A stretch of DNA of 35,767 nucleotides from VRUB01 sp046758085 (GTDB lineage: Bacteria > Pseudomonadota > Gammaproteobacteria > Acidiferrobacterales > SPGG2): positions 1-35,767 of the forward strand of contig JBHHZP010000018.1 of NCBI GenBank assembly GCA_046758085.1, given 5' to 3'. Under the pieces are notes generated by a model. The model saw only the letters and a list, made by a program, of their open reading frames with translations. It had not been told where the DNA came from and did not search any database. The position numbers and the translations under genes are program-made. Shown one piece after another: positions 25,605-34,379 of this stretch; the stretch's first letter is position 1, and each line of letters opens with the position of its first letter.

Positions 25605-28103
25605 TCAAGTAACAATATTGACCAGCCGCTTGGGCACAACGATGACTTTTTTCACCTGCTTTTCACCGACATGACGTGCCACGTTGTCATCGGCAAGCGC
25701 AATCTGCTCAACGCGCTCCTTACCGGCCCCCGCCGGAACGGATATTCGACCGCGAAGCTTCCCGTTCACTTGCACTACGATCTCTATAGTGTCACGCGCA
25801 AGCGCCTTCGCGTCAGGTTGCGGCCATCCTGCGTCCAGCAACTCGCTGGCAAACCCGAGCTCGCACCACAAGACATGCGTGATATGCGGGATGATGGGTG
25901 AGAGTAATTTAAGCAAGATCTCCAGTCCCTCGTTGATGATTCTCACACTCACATCCGTGGAATCGGAACGATCGCCCGCGGCCGCCACATGTGTCGGGAG
26001 CGCGGACAAGATATTCAGGATTTTCATTCCGGCTGAAACGACCGTGTTGAATTGGTACTTCTGAAAGTCGTAATTCGCTTGTCTCAACAAGCCATGTACT
26101 TCCCGATAGGCTTCGGCTTGCGCCGGTGTCATCGCCGCCAGATCGAGCGGGGAGCGCGCGTTTGCCGCATTGACTTGTTGCGATGACCTTTTATGTTCGT
26201 AGGCAAGTGACCACAGCCGCCGGAGAAAACGGTTGGCGCCCGCGACCGCCTCATCGCTCCACTCGAGCGACTGCTCCGGTGGGGAGGCAAACGTAATGAA
26301 GAGACGAGCCGTATCCGCACCGTACTGCCCTATCAGAGCCTGCGGGTCCACGGTATTACCCTTGGACTTAGACATCTTGACTCCGTTCTTCAGGACCATC
26401 CCTTGCGTAAGCAAGTTGGTGAACGGCTCGTCGCAATCCACCAGCCCCTCGTCTCGCATGAGCTTGTGATAAAAACGCGCATACAACAAGTGCAAAATCG
26501 CATGCTCGATGCCGCCTACGTACTGGTCAACCGGTAACCAATAGGCGGCACGTTCATCGAGCATCGCCAAGTCGTTGTCCCGGGAGCAGTAACGCGCGTA
26601 ATACCAAGAGGATTCGACAAATGTGTCGAACGTGTCGGTCTCGCGCTCGGCATCCCCGCCACACTGCGGGCATTGAGTCTGGTAAAACTCCGGCATCTTC
26701 TTAAGCGGCGAGCCTATCCCATCGAATGCGATGTCTTCCGGTAGTACGACCGGTAGATCGTCTTCCGGTACCGCTAGCGCACCGCACTTCGGGCAATTGA
26801 TAATCGGTATGGGCGCACCCCAGTAACGCTGGCGCGACACACCCCAGTCGCGCAACCGGAAATGTACCTGGCGTGCTCCACGTTGCTCACGCTCGAGCGC
26901 GTCGGCAATCGCATCAAAGGCCTGCTCCGAGGTGAGCCCATCGAAAACGCCGGAGTTCTTGACGACGCCCGGATCGATATAGGCGGCCTCATCGATGCTG
27001 ATGTCCGTGCCATCTGCAGGAAAAATCACTTGCTTGATCGGCAGTCCGTACTTCTTGGCAAACTCGTGATCCCGATGGTCGTGTGCCGGCACGGCCATAA
27101 TCGCGCCCTCGCCGTAGGCCATGAGCACGAAGTTGGCGATCCAGATAGGAAGCTTGTCGCCCGTAATGGGGTGCACGGCCTGCCATGCGGTCGCGATCCC
27201 GACCTTTTCCATGGTTTCCAGCACCGCCTCGGAAACGGCGATGTTACGGCAGTGCTCGATGAACTTCGCGACCGCCGGATCTTGTTCTGCGGCCGCCACT
27301 GCCAACGGATGTTCCGGTGCCACCGCCATGTAAGTGGCGCCCACAAGGGTGTCGGGTCGCGTGGTGAATACCTTCAGGGGATCATCGCGACCTTCCACCG
27401 CAAACACGATCTCCACGCCTTCGGAACGCCCAATCCAGTTGCGTTGCATCGTCACTACGCGCTCGGGCCATCCCTCGAGGTGATCGAGCTGCGCGAGGAG
27501 CTCGTCCGCATACTCGGAGATCTTCATGAACCATTGCGGAATCTCATTGCGTTCCACCACACCTTCACAGCGCCAGCAACGGCCGTTGACCACCTGCTCA
27601 TTCGCCAGCACAGTCTGGCAGCTGGTGCACCAATTAACTACAGCGGTCTTCTTGTAAACGAGCCCCTTCTTGAACAGACGGGTAAACAACCATTGCTCCC
27701 AGCGATAATACTCGGGTTTACACGTGGCAAGCTCGCGGTCCCAATCGTAGCCGAAACCCAGCCGCTTGAGCTGCACCCGCATGTAGTCGATGTTCCCGTA
27801 GGTCCAGCGTGCGGGCGGTACCTTGTTCTCGATCGCGGCGTTCTCCGCCGGTAGGCCGAAGGCGTCCCACCCCATCGGCTGCAGCACGTTCTTGCCCTGC
27901 ATACGTTGATAACGCGCGATCACGTCGCCAATAGTGTAGTTTCGCACATGGCCCATGTGCAGCCGCCCCGAGGGATAAGGAAACATAGACAGGCAATAGA
28001 ATTTCTCCCGCCCGGCATCCTCGATCGCCTCGAAGCTTTGGTGCTCTTCCCAGTAGCCCTGGGCGGCCCGCTCGACCTGCTCGGGATAGTATCGTGGATC
28101 CAT
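25605..28103 (-). CDS. leuS: Leucyl-tRNA synthetase
   Basis: Class I aminoacyl-tRNA synthetase charging leucine tRNA. From ATG 28103 (MDPRYYPEQVERAAQ) the product is 832 aa, within the bacterial range (E. coli 860). HIGH motif HMGH at 49-52 in PYPSGRLHMGH, editing domain with VFTTRPDTLVGATY and AVPAHDHRDHEFAKKY, zinc-region cysteines CPKCG and CPQCGG, and KMSKSKGN near residue 573. A TTG three codons upstream (28112) is possible. The leuS-lptE-holA order is conserved in gammaproteobacteria. Confidence 0.98.
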   Translation of the reverse strand: MDPRYYPEQVERAAQGYWEEHQSFEAIEDAGREKFYCLSMFPYPSGRLHMGHVRNYTIGDVIARYQRMQGKNVLQPMGWDAFGLPAENAAIENKVPPARWTYGNIDYMRVQLKRLGFGYDWDRELATCKPEYYRWEQWLFTRLFKKGLVYKKTAVVNWCTSCQTVLANEQVVNGRCWRCEGVVERNEIPQWFMKISEYADELLAQLDHLEGWPERVVTMQRNWIGRSEGVEIVFAVEGRDDPLKVFTTRPDTLVGATYMAVAPEHPLAVAAAEQDPAVAKFIEHCRNIAVSEAVLETMEKVGIATAWQAVHPITGDKLPIWIANFVLMAYGEGAIMAVPAHDHRDHEFAKKYGLPIKQVIFPADGTDISIDEAAYIDPGVVKNSGVFDGLTSEQAFDAIADALEREQRGARQVHFRLRDWGVSRQRYWGAPIPIINCPKCGALAVPEDDLPVVLPEDIAFDGIGSPLKKMPEFYQTQCPQCGGDAERETDTFDTFVESSWYYARYCSRDNDLAMLDERAAYWLPVDQYVGGIEHAILHLLYARFYHKLMRDEGLVDCDEPFTNLLTQGMVLKNGVKMSKSKGNTVDPQALIGQYGADTARLFITFASPPEQSLEWSDEAVAGANRFLRRLWSLAYEHKRSSQQVNAANARSPLDLAAMTPAQAEAYREVHGLLRQANYDFQKYQFNTVVSAGMKILNILSALPTHVAAAGDRSDSTDVSVRIINEGLEILLKLLSPIIPHITHVLWCELGFASELLDAGWPQPDAKALARDTIEIVVQVNGKLRGRISVPAGAGKERVEQIALADDNVARHVGEKQVKKVIVVPKRLVNIVT

Positions 28104-28157
28104 AGGAATCAATTATGACAACTGCAACAAGCAGCGCTTAAGCCTGCCATAGGCCGG

Positions 28158-28171
28158 TTGCCCAGGCAACA
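28158..28171. repeat. Hairpin in the lnt-leuS gap
   Basis: GTTGCC and GGCAAC face each other with a two-base spacer in the 100-bp gap between lnt and leuS. No T-run follows on either strand. It may mark an mRNA processing point or be chance; nothing else is visible in this gap. Confidence 0.3.
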
Positions 28172-28203
28172 GAGCTTCCGTTGACCGCCTCGATAAGGCG
28201 CGT

Positions 28204-29787
28204 TCAGCCGGCCCGTCTCGTTGCGCGGGATGCACGCTCACGAACCCATGCGACGACGACCAGCCCGAGCATGATCGGTACAATCAGCCAGTTTCCGAAT
28301 CGCACGTACGGCGTTGCACCTTGCATCGGCTGCACGTCCGCCGTGAGCACCGTCTGCACAAACTGCGGTGCAAGGGCGAGGACATTCCCGCGCGGATCGA
28401 TGACGGCTGAAAGTCCGTTATTGGACGCCCGCAACACGGGCCGGCCCGTTTCCATCGCCCGCATTCGCGCCATTTGCAGCCGCTGGTGCGGCGCCAGCGA
28501 GTCCCCGAACCACGAGTCTTCGCTCACGTTAACCAGCAATGTGGCGCGCGGCAACGAACGGATGATCTCCTGGCCGAACGCATCTTCATAGCAAATGCTC
28601 ACGGCGATCCGCTGCCCGGCTGCCTGCATCGGCGCTTGATCGGGCGCGCCGGCACTGAAGTCCGACATCGGAATTTCCATATACCGGAGCAGCCAGCTCA
28701 ATACGCTCTTTAGCGGAAGGTACTCCCCAAGCGGCACCAGATGGCGCTTGCGATAGGTCCCGGGCTCGGCGCCGACGCTCACCACGCTGTTATAAAATTC
28801 GCCACTGTTTGCATCACGTTCCACGACACCGATCAGAAAATCGCGCACACGGCTGCCGCCCTGACGCCGCAGTCGCGCCAGATACGCCGGGTCGATCTGA
28901 TCAAGATAGGCCGGCATCGCCGCCTCGGGCCAGATCACCAGCTCGGCATCCGGTGCCTTGGCACTGAGATTGAAGTAGCGTTCCAATATCGCCTGTCGGT
29001 GGCGCGGTCGCCATTTGATTTGCAATGGCACATTGCCCTGCACCAGCGCCACGCGCACGGGAGTATCGACCGTGCGTACCCATTCGACACTGCCGGCAAA
29101 CCAGCCGGCGATCCACAGCGCCAGAAATGCCGGAACACAAAGCCGCCAGGCAGAGCGCCGGTCGCGCAGCGCTTGCACGATCAGAGTGGCGCTCAGGATG
29201 CTCACCCAGGTGACGCCATACACCCCGAGCCAGGGCGCAAATCCGCCCAGCGGCCCAGGCACCTGGCTATAACCGATATTCAGCCACGGAAAGCCCGTGA
29301 GGACCCAGCTGCGGGCCCATTCAAATAACACCCACAGCGCCGGCACGGCCACGATCATTGGCGTCGCGCCCGCGAAACCAAACAGGCGCGCTTGCAGGTA
29401 GCCCGTCATTGCCGGAAAGGCCGCCAGCGCCATTGTCAACAACAACACTGTCAGCGCCGCCAGCAGCACCGGCATGTTGCCGAAATTATGCAAGCTCACG
29501 TAGACCCACGATATGCCAACGCCGAACATGCCGAGCCCGAACAGGAACCCACGCCAGGCGGCGCGAGCCGGGGTGCTGTGCGGCCAGCTAGCAAACAGCA
29601 CGGCCGGCATGACTATGCCAAACGGGAACAGGTTGAACGGCGCGAATGCCAGCGTGGTGGCGGCGCCACTGAGCAGGACGAACCCGTCGATACCGCGCGG
29701 TCCGACCCGCTCGAGCCGTGGCGCCAGCTTCCCGCGGGCAATGATCCCCGGGGAACTATTTAGAGACTTGGCGGACAGCTTTCGCAA
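28204..29787 (-). CDS. lnt: Apolipoprotein N-acyltransferase
   Basis: Adds the third acyl chain to outer-membrane lipoproteins, in the inner membrane. About 510-540 aa depending on start, with an N-terminal set of membrane helices (from FVLLSGAATTLAFAPFNLFPFG) and a C-terminal nitrilase-fold domain with WPEAAMPAYL (catalytic Glu), LVPLGEYLPLK and ICYEDAFGQEI (catalytic Cys), then a last membrane helix. The start is uncertain: no ATG, GTG or TTG lies where the family usually starts. Candidates are TTG 29787 (used here), GTG 29829, both overlapping corC, or ATC/ATT at 29745/29742 just past the corC stop. Confidence 0.95.
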   Translation of the reverse strand: MRKLSAKSLNSSPGIIARGKLAPRLERVGPRGIDGFVLLSGAATTLAFAPFNLFPFGIVMPAVLFASWPHSTPARAAWRGFLFGLGMFGVGISWVYVSLHNFGNMPVLLAALTVLLLTMALAAFPAMTGYLQARLFGFAGATPMIVAVPALWVLFEWARSWVLTGFPWLNIGYSQVPGPLGGFAPWLGVYGVTWVSILSATLIVQALRDRRSAWRLCVPAFLALWIAGWFAGSVEWVRTVDTPVRVALVQGNVPLQIKWRPRHRQAILERYFNLSAKAPDAELVIWPEAAMPAYLDQIDPAYLARLRRQGGSRVRDFLIGVVERDANSGEFYNSVVSVGAEPGTYRKRHLVPLGEYLPLKSVLSWLLRYMEIPMSDFSAGAPDQAPMQAAGQRIAVSICYEDAFGQEIIRSLPRATLLVNVSEDSWFGDSLAPHQRLQMARMRAMETGRPVLRASNNGLSAVIDPRGNVLALAPQFVQTVLTADVQPMQGATPYVRFGNWLIVPIMLGLVVVAWVRERASRATRRAG

Positions 29788-30655
29788 CAGGTGTGACTTT
29801 AAGTAAATGGATTCGGCGGCTGTCGGCACGCAGCATCTCGAATCGCAGGTTGCCGATCTCTATCTTCTCTCCGCGCTCAGGCACACGACCGATGGTGGTC
29901 ATGATCAGTCCGCCGATGGTATCGACCTCTTCATCACTGAAATCGGTCCCGAAGTGGGCATTGAAATCTTCGATCGGAGTAAGTGCCTTGACGATCGACT
30001 CACCGCCCCGGTGCGGCATGATGATGACATCTTCGGCGTCGATATCGTGCTCGTCGGCGATCTCTCCCACAATTTGCTCGAGCACGTCCTCGATAGTCAC
30101 GAGCCCGGACACACCGCCGTACTCGTCTACCACAATCGCCATATGATTGCGGTTATCGCGAAAGTCACGCAGTAACACGTTTAGCCGCTTGCTTTCCGGT
30201 ATGTACACGGCCGGACGCAATATATCGTCGATGTCAAAGTGCGACAGGTCACCTTGCGACTTCTGGTAGAAGTAACGTAACAGATCCTTTGCCAGCAAAA
30301 TGCCCACTACCTTGTCCTTGTCCCCGTCGATCATCGGGAAGCGGGAGTGCGCGGTCTCGATTACCATCGGCAGGTAGGACTCGGGCGGGCTGTTCTTGTC
30401 CACCACGTCCATCTGTGCACGCGGAACCATGATGTCCCGGACCTGCATCTCCGAGACCTGAAACACACCCTCGATCATATCAAGCGCATCACGGTCCAAC
30501 AGATCGCGAGACTGTGCATCGCGTAACAACTCGATGAGCTCCCGCCGCGAGTTCGGCTCCCTCAGCAGGACCTGGCTCAGAATATTAAGAAAGGATCGGG
30601 CGCGCTGGGGCGCACCGTTGGTACTGTTACTAGGGTTATCGTCGTCCGTGTTCAT
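29756..30655 (-). CDS. corC: CorC/YbeX, CBS-domain transporter accessory protein
   Basis: Cytosolic CorC-type protein linked to magnesium/cobalt efflux (E. coli YbeX/CorC). The 299-aa product (E. coli 292) has an acidic/polar N-terminus, a pair of CBS domains (about 70-195, with VRDIMVPRAQMDVVD and VDEYGGVSGLVTIEDVLEQIVGEI) and the C-terminal CorC/HlyC transporter-associated domain (about 210-290, with GGLIMTTIGRVPERGE). Starts 18 bp after ybeY ends; lnt follows directly, as in E. coli. Confidence 0.96.
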   Translation of the reverse strand: MNTDDDNPSNSTNGAPQRARSFLNILSQVLLREPNSRRELIELLRDAQSRDLLDRDALDMIEGVFQVSEMQVRDIMVPRAQMDVVDKNSPPESYLPMVIETAHSRFPMIDGDKDKVVGILLAKDLLRYFYQKSQGDLSHFDIDDILRPAVYIPESKRLNVLLRDFRDNRNHMAIVVDEYGGVSGLVTIEDVLEQIVGEIADEHDIDAEDVIIMPHRGGESIVKALTPIEDFNAHFGTDFSDEEVDTIGGLIMTTIGRVPERGEKIEIGNLRFEMLRADSRRIHLLKVTPVAKAVRQVSK

Positions 30656-30674
30656 CAGGATTACCGGTGGGGGG

Positions 30675-31133
30675 TCATCTCGGGGTATACGGGTCCGGAA
30701 AGCCTAATTGTTCGAGCACACGTGTCTCTATGCTCTCCATGATATGCGCATCCCCCGCGGTGCGATGGTCATATCCCCGCAGATGCATTATAGCGTGCAC
30801 CACCATATGGGCCCAATGCGCCGAAATCTGCTTGTTTTGCGCCCGCGCCTCACGGCGGACTACCGGGGCACAGATCACAATATCGCCGAGCAAGCTAGAT
30901 GGAACCTCCGGGGTCTTCCCGAATGGAAAGGCCAGTACGTTGGTCAGTCCGGTCTCGTTGCGAAAACGCCGATTCATCTGGGTGATCTCGTCCTCGTCAA
31001 CGATCCGCACCCCTATTTCGACCTCATCCTGATCATGTCCTGCCAATGCCGTTCGCGCCCAACGCGTAATACTCACCTCGTCGGGCAGACCGGGGGCGGC
31101 CGATGCGTATTGCACATTCATCCTCAACTTCAT
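30675..31133 (-). CDS. ybeY: YbeY, rRNA maturation factor / endoribonuclease
   Basis: Metal-dependent RNase needed for 16S rRNA 3'-end maturation and ribosome quality control. The 152-aa protein has the zinc motif HAIMHLRGYDH (His113, His117, His123), and FRNETGLTNVLAFPF plus LLGDIVICAPVVRREA are family typical. The usual motif begins HGxLH; here the second residue is Ala, a minor variation. ATGA overlap with phoH. Confidence 0.97.
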   Translation of the reverse strand: MKLRMNVQYASAAPGLPDEVSITRWARTALAGHDQDEVEIGVRIVDEDEITQMNRRFRNETGLTNVLAFPFGKTPEVPSSLLGDIVICAPVVRREARAQNKQISAHWAHMVVHAIMHLRGYDHRTAGDAHIMESIETRVLEQLGFPDPYTPR

Positions 31134-32215
31134 GCCTGTTCGGAGGCATCATCCGCGCGCGCGCGTTCGTGTATATCGTAAGCCTCGACTATTCGTTGCA
31201 CCAGCGGGTTACGCACCACGTCCTCGGCGGTGAAGTGGGTGAATGTGATACCTTTCACGCCTTTCAGTATTTCCATTACATGCTTTAAGCCCGACTGCTG
31301 GGTTCGTGGCAGGTCGATCTGGGTAATGTCTCCCGTAATCACTGCAGTCGTACCGAACCCGATGCGCGTGAGGAACATCTTCATTTGCTCGGCCGTCGTG
31401 TTTTGCGCCTCGTCAAGGATAATAAAAGACTCGTTCAGGCTGCGGCCACGCATATAGGCCAGTGGCGCAAGCTCGATAATGTTCTTTTCCAGCAGCCGGG
31501 CAACGCGTTCGAACCCCAGCATCTCGTTGAGCGCATCGTAGAGAGGGCGCAAATAGGGATCCACCTTCTGCCCCAGATCACCCGGCAGAAACCCGAGCCG
31601 CTCACCGGCCTCTACCGCCGGGCGCACAAGGATAATGCGTTCCACCTGGTCGTTTTCCAGTGCATCGACGGCACATGCCACCGCGAGGTAAGTCTTGCCG
31701 GTGCCCGCCGGGCCGATGGCGAAGTTCACGTCATGCGTAAGAATATTGCGGATGTAGTGCCGCTGGCGTGCGCTGCAGGGCTTGATTACCCGTTTTGGCG
31801 TCTGCAGGGTGGTTTCCGGCCCTTCTTCCTCGGCCAGCGTCTGCTTGGCCGTTTGCTGCAGCATCATGTGAACACCCGAGGGCGTTAATGAGCTGTCGTT
31901 GGTGGCGGACTCGTAGAGCTCCGTAAGCACCCGCTTGGCGGACGCGGCAAGCTCGTCCTCTCCAGATACGCGAAAGACGTTCCCCCGGTTGGCGATTTCC
32001 ACACCCAGATAGTCCTCGATCTGACGAAGGTGCTCATCGTGCAGCCCGCAGACGCTGGCCAAGCGGACATTGTCTGCAGGGGTGAGGCTGAATTCGATTA
32101 CCCGTTGGGACACAGGCTTCTGGGATCTTGTGACTCGCAGCGACTCGGTCTCAAAGCGGCTGCTAAGCTCAAGTTTAGACGGAAAATCGGGGTGTTGTTC
32201 AAGTTCGGCAGCCAC
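31130..32215 (-). CDS. ybeZ: PhoH-like ATPase (YbeZ)
   Basis: Cytosolic P-loop ATPase, partner of YbeY. The sequence contains an N-terminal KH-like region (FSLTPADNVRLASVCGLHDEHLRQIEDYLGVEI), Walker A GPAGTGKT, GERLGFLPGDLGQKVDPYLRPLYDAL and Walker B FIILDEAQN. The start is uncertain. GTG 32215 overlaps miaB by 17 bp; GTG 32113 gives a length and N-terminus closer to E. coli YbeZ, while longer frames run into miaB. It is followed by ybeY with a 4-bp overlap; the order miaB-ybeZ-ybeY-corC-lnt is conserved in gammaproteobacteria. Confidence 0.95.
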   Translation of the reverse strand: MAAELEQHPDFPSKLELSSRFETESLRVTRSQKPVSQRVIEFSLTPADNVRLASVCGLHDEHLRQIEDYLGVEIANRGNVFRVSGEDELAASAKRVLTELYESATNDSSLTPSGVHMMLQQTAKQTLAEEEGPETTLQTPKRVIKPCSARQRHYIRNILTHDVNFAIGPAGTGKTYLAVACAVDALENDQVERIILVRPAVEAGERLGFLPGDLGQKVDPYLRPLYDALNEMLGFERVARLLEKNIIELAPLAYMRGRSLNESFIILDEAQNTTAEQMKMFLTRIGFGTTAVITGDITQIDLPRTQQSGLKHVMEILKGVKGITFTHFTAEDVVRNPLVQRIVEAYDIHERARADDASEQA

Positions 32216-33575
32216 GCAGGGAATTGGGCAAGGCCTCGGTGATCTCGACATCGATAAACCGGCCAATCAAGCCGCGATCCCGGCTGACAAAGTTCACGAC
32301 CCTGTTATTTTCCGTGCGTCCCGCCAGTTGCCGGGGGTCCTTGCGCGCCGGACCATCGACCAGAATCCGCTGGACCGTCCCTACCATCCGCCGGCTGACC
32401 GCAGCACCCATGTCGGCAAGTCGGCGCTGCAGCTGCGCCAGCCGCTTTTGCTTGATGGCCGCTGGCGTCGGGTCGGGGAGTTGCGCGGCCGGCGTCCCAG
32501 GTCGTGGACTAAAGATAAAACTGAAAGAGTTATCAAAACCCACCGCTTCTATGAGGTCCATGGTCGCTTCAAAATCGGCGTCCGTTTCGCCCGGGAAGCC
32601 GATTATGAAATCACTCGAGACACTGATGTCGGGTCGTATCGCGCGTAGCCGGCGGATCTTGTCCAGGTACTGCGCCGCCGTGTAGCCACGCTTCATGCGG
32701 GCGAGAATCCGGTCTGAGCCGCTCTGCACCGGCAAATGCAAATGATTGGCGAGCCTCGCTACCCGGCCAAAGACCTCGATCAGGCGCTCGTCGAATGCCG
32801 CCGGGTGCGAGGTGGTAAAGCGAATGCGGTCGATGCCGTCGATCTCGGCGACGTAGCGAATCAACAGTGCCAGGTCAGCCACCCCACCATCGTGGGTGAC
32901 GCCGCCATAGGCATTGACGTTCTGCCCCAGAAGCGTGACTTCGCGCACACCCCGTTCTGCCAGGTGAACGATCTCCGCGATCACTTCGTCGAAGGTACGA
33001 CTAAACTCCTCGCCACGAGTGTAGGGCACGATACAGAACGTGCAATAGCGGCTGCACCCCTCCATGATTGAGACGTAGGCACGCGGTCCCTTTATACCCG
33101 GCTCAGGCAGACGGTCGAATTTCTCGATCTCCGGAAAGGAGACATCGACCGCCGGTGTTCTGGTTGCATGGATACGCTCGAGCATCTCCGGCAGTCGTTG
33201 CAAGGTCTGCGGACCGAAGACGAGATCGACGTATGGCGCCCGCTCGATAATCGCCTGGCTTTCCTGGCTCGCGACACAGCCGCCTACGCCAATCACGATC
33301 TCGGGCCGCTGCTGCTTCAACTCCCTCCATCGGCCGAGTTGCGAGTAAACCTTCTCCTGCGGCTTGTCCCGCACGGAACAGGTATTGAGCAACAAAACGT
33401 CGGCATCGGCGGGGTCGTCGGTCAAGCTCAGACGGTGGCTGGCGGCAAGCACGTCCGCCATGCGGGCGGAGTCATACTCGTTCATCTGGCAGCCAAAGGT
33501 CTTGATATAGAGCTTGCCTTTGGTGTGGGATGCTTGTGGCTGAAGGGTCGCGCGGCGCGTCATCGGCGCAATCAT
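32199..33575 (-). CDS. miaB: MiaB, tRNA-2-methylthio-N6-dimethylallyladenosine synthase
   Basis: Radical-SAM enzyme that adds the methylthio group to i6A37 of tRNAs. The 458-aa product has an N-terminal MTTase domain with cluster cysteines Cys29, Cys66 and Cys100, the radical-SAM CxxxCxxC CSRYCTFC (Cys174, Cys178, Cys181), LGQNVNAYGG and a C-terminal TRAM domain (about 395-455). All six cluster cysteines are present. First gene of the minus-strand block. The 444-bp region upstream has no gene but contains a likely terminator of another transcript. Confidence 0.98.
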   Translation of the reverse strand: MIAPMTRRATLQPQASHTKGKLYIKTFGCQMNEYDSARMADVLAASHRLSLTDDPADADVLLLNTCSVRDKPQEKVYSQLGRWRELKQQRPEIVIGVGGCVASQESQAIIERAPYVDLVFGPQTLQRLPEMLERIHATRTPAVDVSFPEIEKFDRLPEPGIKGPRAYVSIMEGCSRYCTFCIVPYTRGEEFSRTFDEVIAEIVHLAERGVREVTLLGQNVNAYGGVTHDGGVADLALLIRYVAEIDGIDRIRFTTSHPAAFDERLIEVFGRVARLANHLHLPVQSGSDRILARMKRGYTAAQYLDKIRRLRAIRPDISVSSDFIIGFPGETDADFEATMDLIEAVGFDNSFSFIFSPRPGTPAAQLPDPTPAAIKQKRLAQLQRRLADMGAAVSRRMVGTVQRILVDGPARKDPRQLAGRTENNRVVNFVSRDRGLIGRFIDVEITEALPNSLRGCRT

Positions 33576-34019
33576 GTGTCAAAACGGAACGCGTAATCTA
33601 CATTCGCGGAGGGGAAAATACCAGCAACGCAGCTGCGCAGAGCGGGTGCGCGGCATCAATTCGATGCGCACAAGCCGGTTGCGCCAAGGACCGGGCCCCG
33701 CACCGACCGACAATAAAAACCCCGTGGGCGCCATGCTCACGCATGGGGTCACAATCCCGCCCCTCGTCATCTTCCCCACGCCTGGCCACGGGTCGCATGA
33801 CGCGCATCGGCCACGCGAGCCCTCCCGGGCGGAGCAGCATGAACGTGCCTGCGGGCCACGGCAAGAGCAAGCTGACGCGAGGCCACGGCAACAGGGCAGT
33901 CCATAAAATGCTAAATAATCAAAGCCTTATAGAAAATTCGTAAAGGAGATCCCGATTTTGCAACGCAAGCTGTTGTAATGCAGCGGGTTTTGCGAACTCC
34001 GGCGGGGGCTGCGGCGGCG
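33576..34019. other. Intergenic region upstream of miaB
   Basis: This 444-bp stretch has overlapping short frames on both strands (for example minus 33598-33891), none with a good ribosome site or family match. A GGCCACGGCAA unit is found twice, near 33855 and 33882. The minus-strand terminator at about 33714-33750 lies inside it, so the miaB promoter should lie between that terminator and 33576; I do not see a clear one. Confidence 0.5.
33714..33750 (-). terminator. Rho-independent terminator, minus strand
   Basis: On the minus strand ACCCCATGC...GTGGGGT is followed directly by TTTTTATT. The stem (ACCCC with GGGGT, extended through a G-T wobble and two further pairs) encloses a loop of about 18 bases. 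It would end transcription coming from the 88-aa gene at 34286-34020, ahead of miaB. Confidence 0.6.
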
Positions 34020-34286
34020 CTAACGCGGCATAGCCCGCGGACCCCGGAGCCATTCACGCAACCCGTCGACCACCGCCTCATCCAGGTCTACTGCCCGCAT
34101 CTCCTCGCTCCCATCCGCGCCGCGGCGCAGCTCCCATAGGCCTCGGAGCTGACAGTCATGCGGGTTCAACGCGTGTAAGCGACACAACAACGCCGCCAGC
34201 GTCGGCGCCATATAGTCCTGGTACTTCCGGCGTCCTGACTTGTCCAGCCACATCAACGTGCAGATGTAGCCGGTGACCTGGCTCAT
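34020..34286 (-). CDS. Unknown 88-aa protein
   Basis: I do not recognise a family. From ATG 34286 the product is 88 aa and starts MSQVTGYICTLMWLDKSGRRKY; a strong AGGAGAAAGG precedes the start at 6-12 bp. The composition is amphipathic with conserved-looking tryptophans, no signal peptide and no membrane segment. A frame extension to 34340 lacks support. It is alone on its transcript, with a terminator-like structure about 270 bp downstream, and lies beside a tRNA remnant, so it may be part of an accessory region. Confidence 0.6.
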   Translation of the reverse strand: MSQVTGYICTLMWLDKSGRRKYQDYMAPTLAALLCRLHALNPHDCQLRGLWELRRGADGSEEMRAVDLDEAVVDGLREWLRGPRAMPR

Positions 34287-34379
34287 GGTCCTTTCTCCTA
34301 ACGCAGTTCGAAAGTGGTATAGGCGTGGGTGGTGCATCACGGCGGGTATTGGACGCTATGCCGGGACGTGGCAGAAGCT

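Noticed and set aside
26862..27854. Plus-strand frame of 330 aa inside leuS
   Set aside because: Shadow of leucyl-tRNA synthetase, which has both class I signature motifs.
33598..33891. Minus-strand frame of 97 aa upstream of miaB
   Set aside because: No ribosome site and no recognisable family; a likely rho-independent terminator runs through it.
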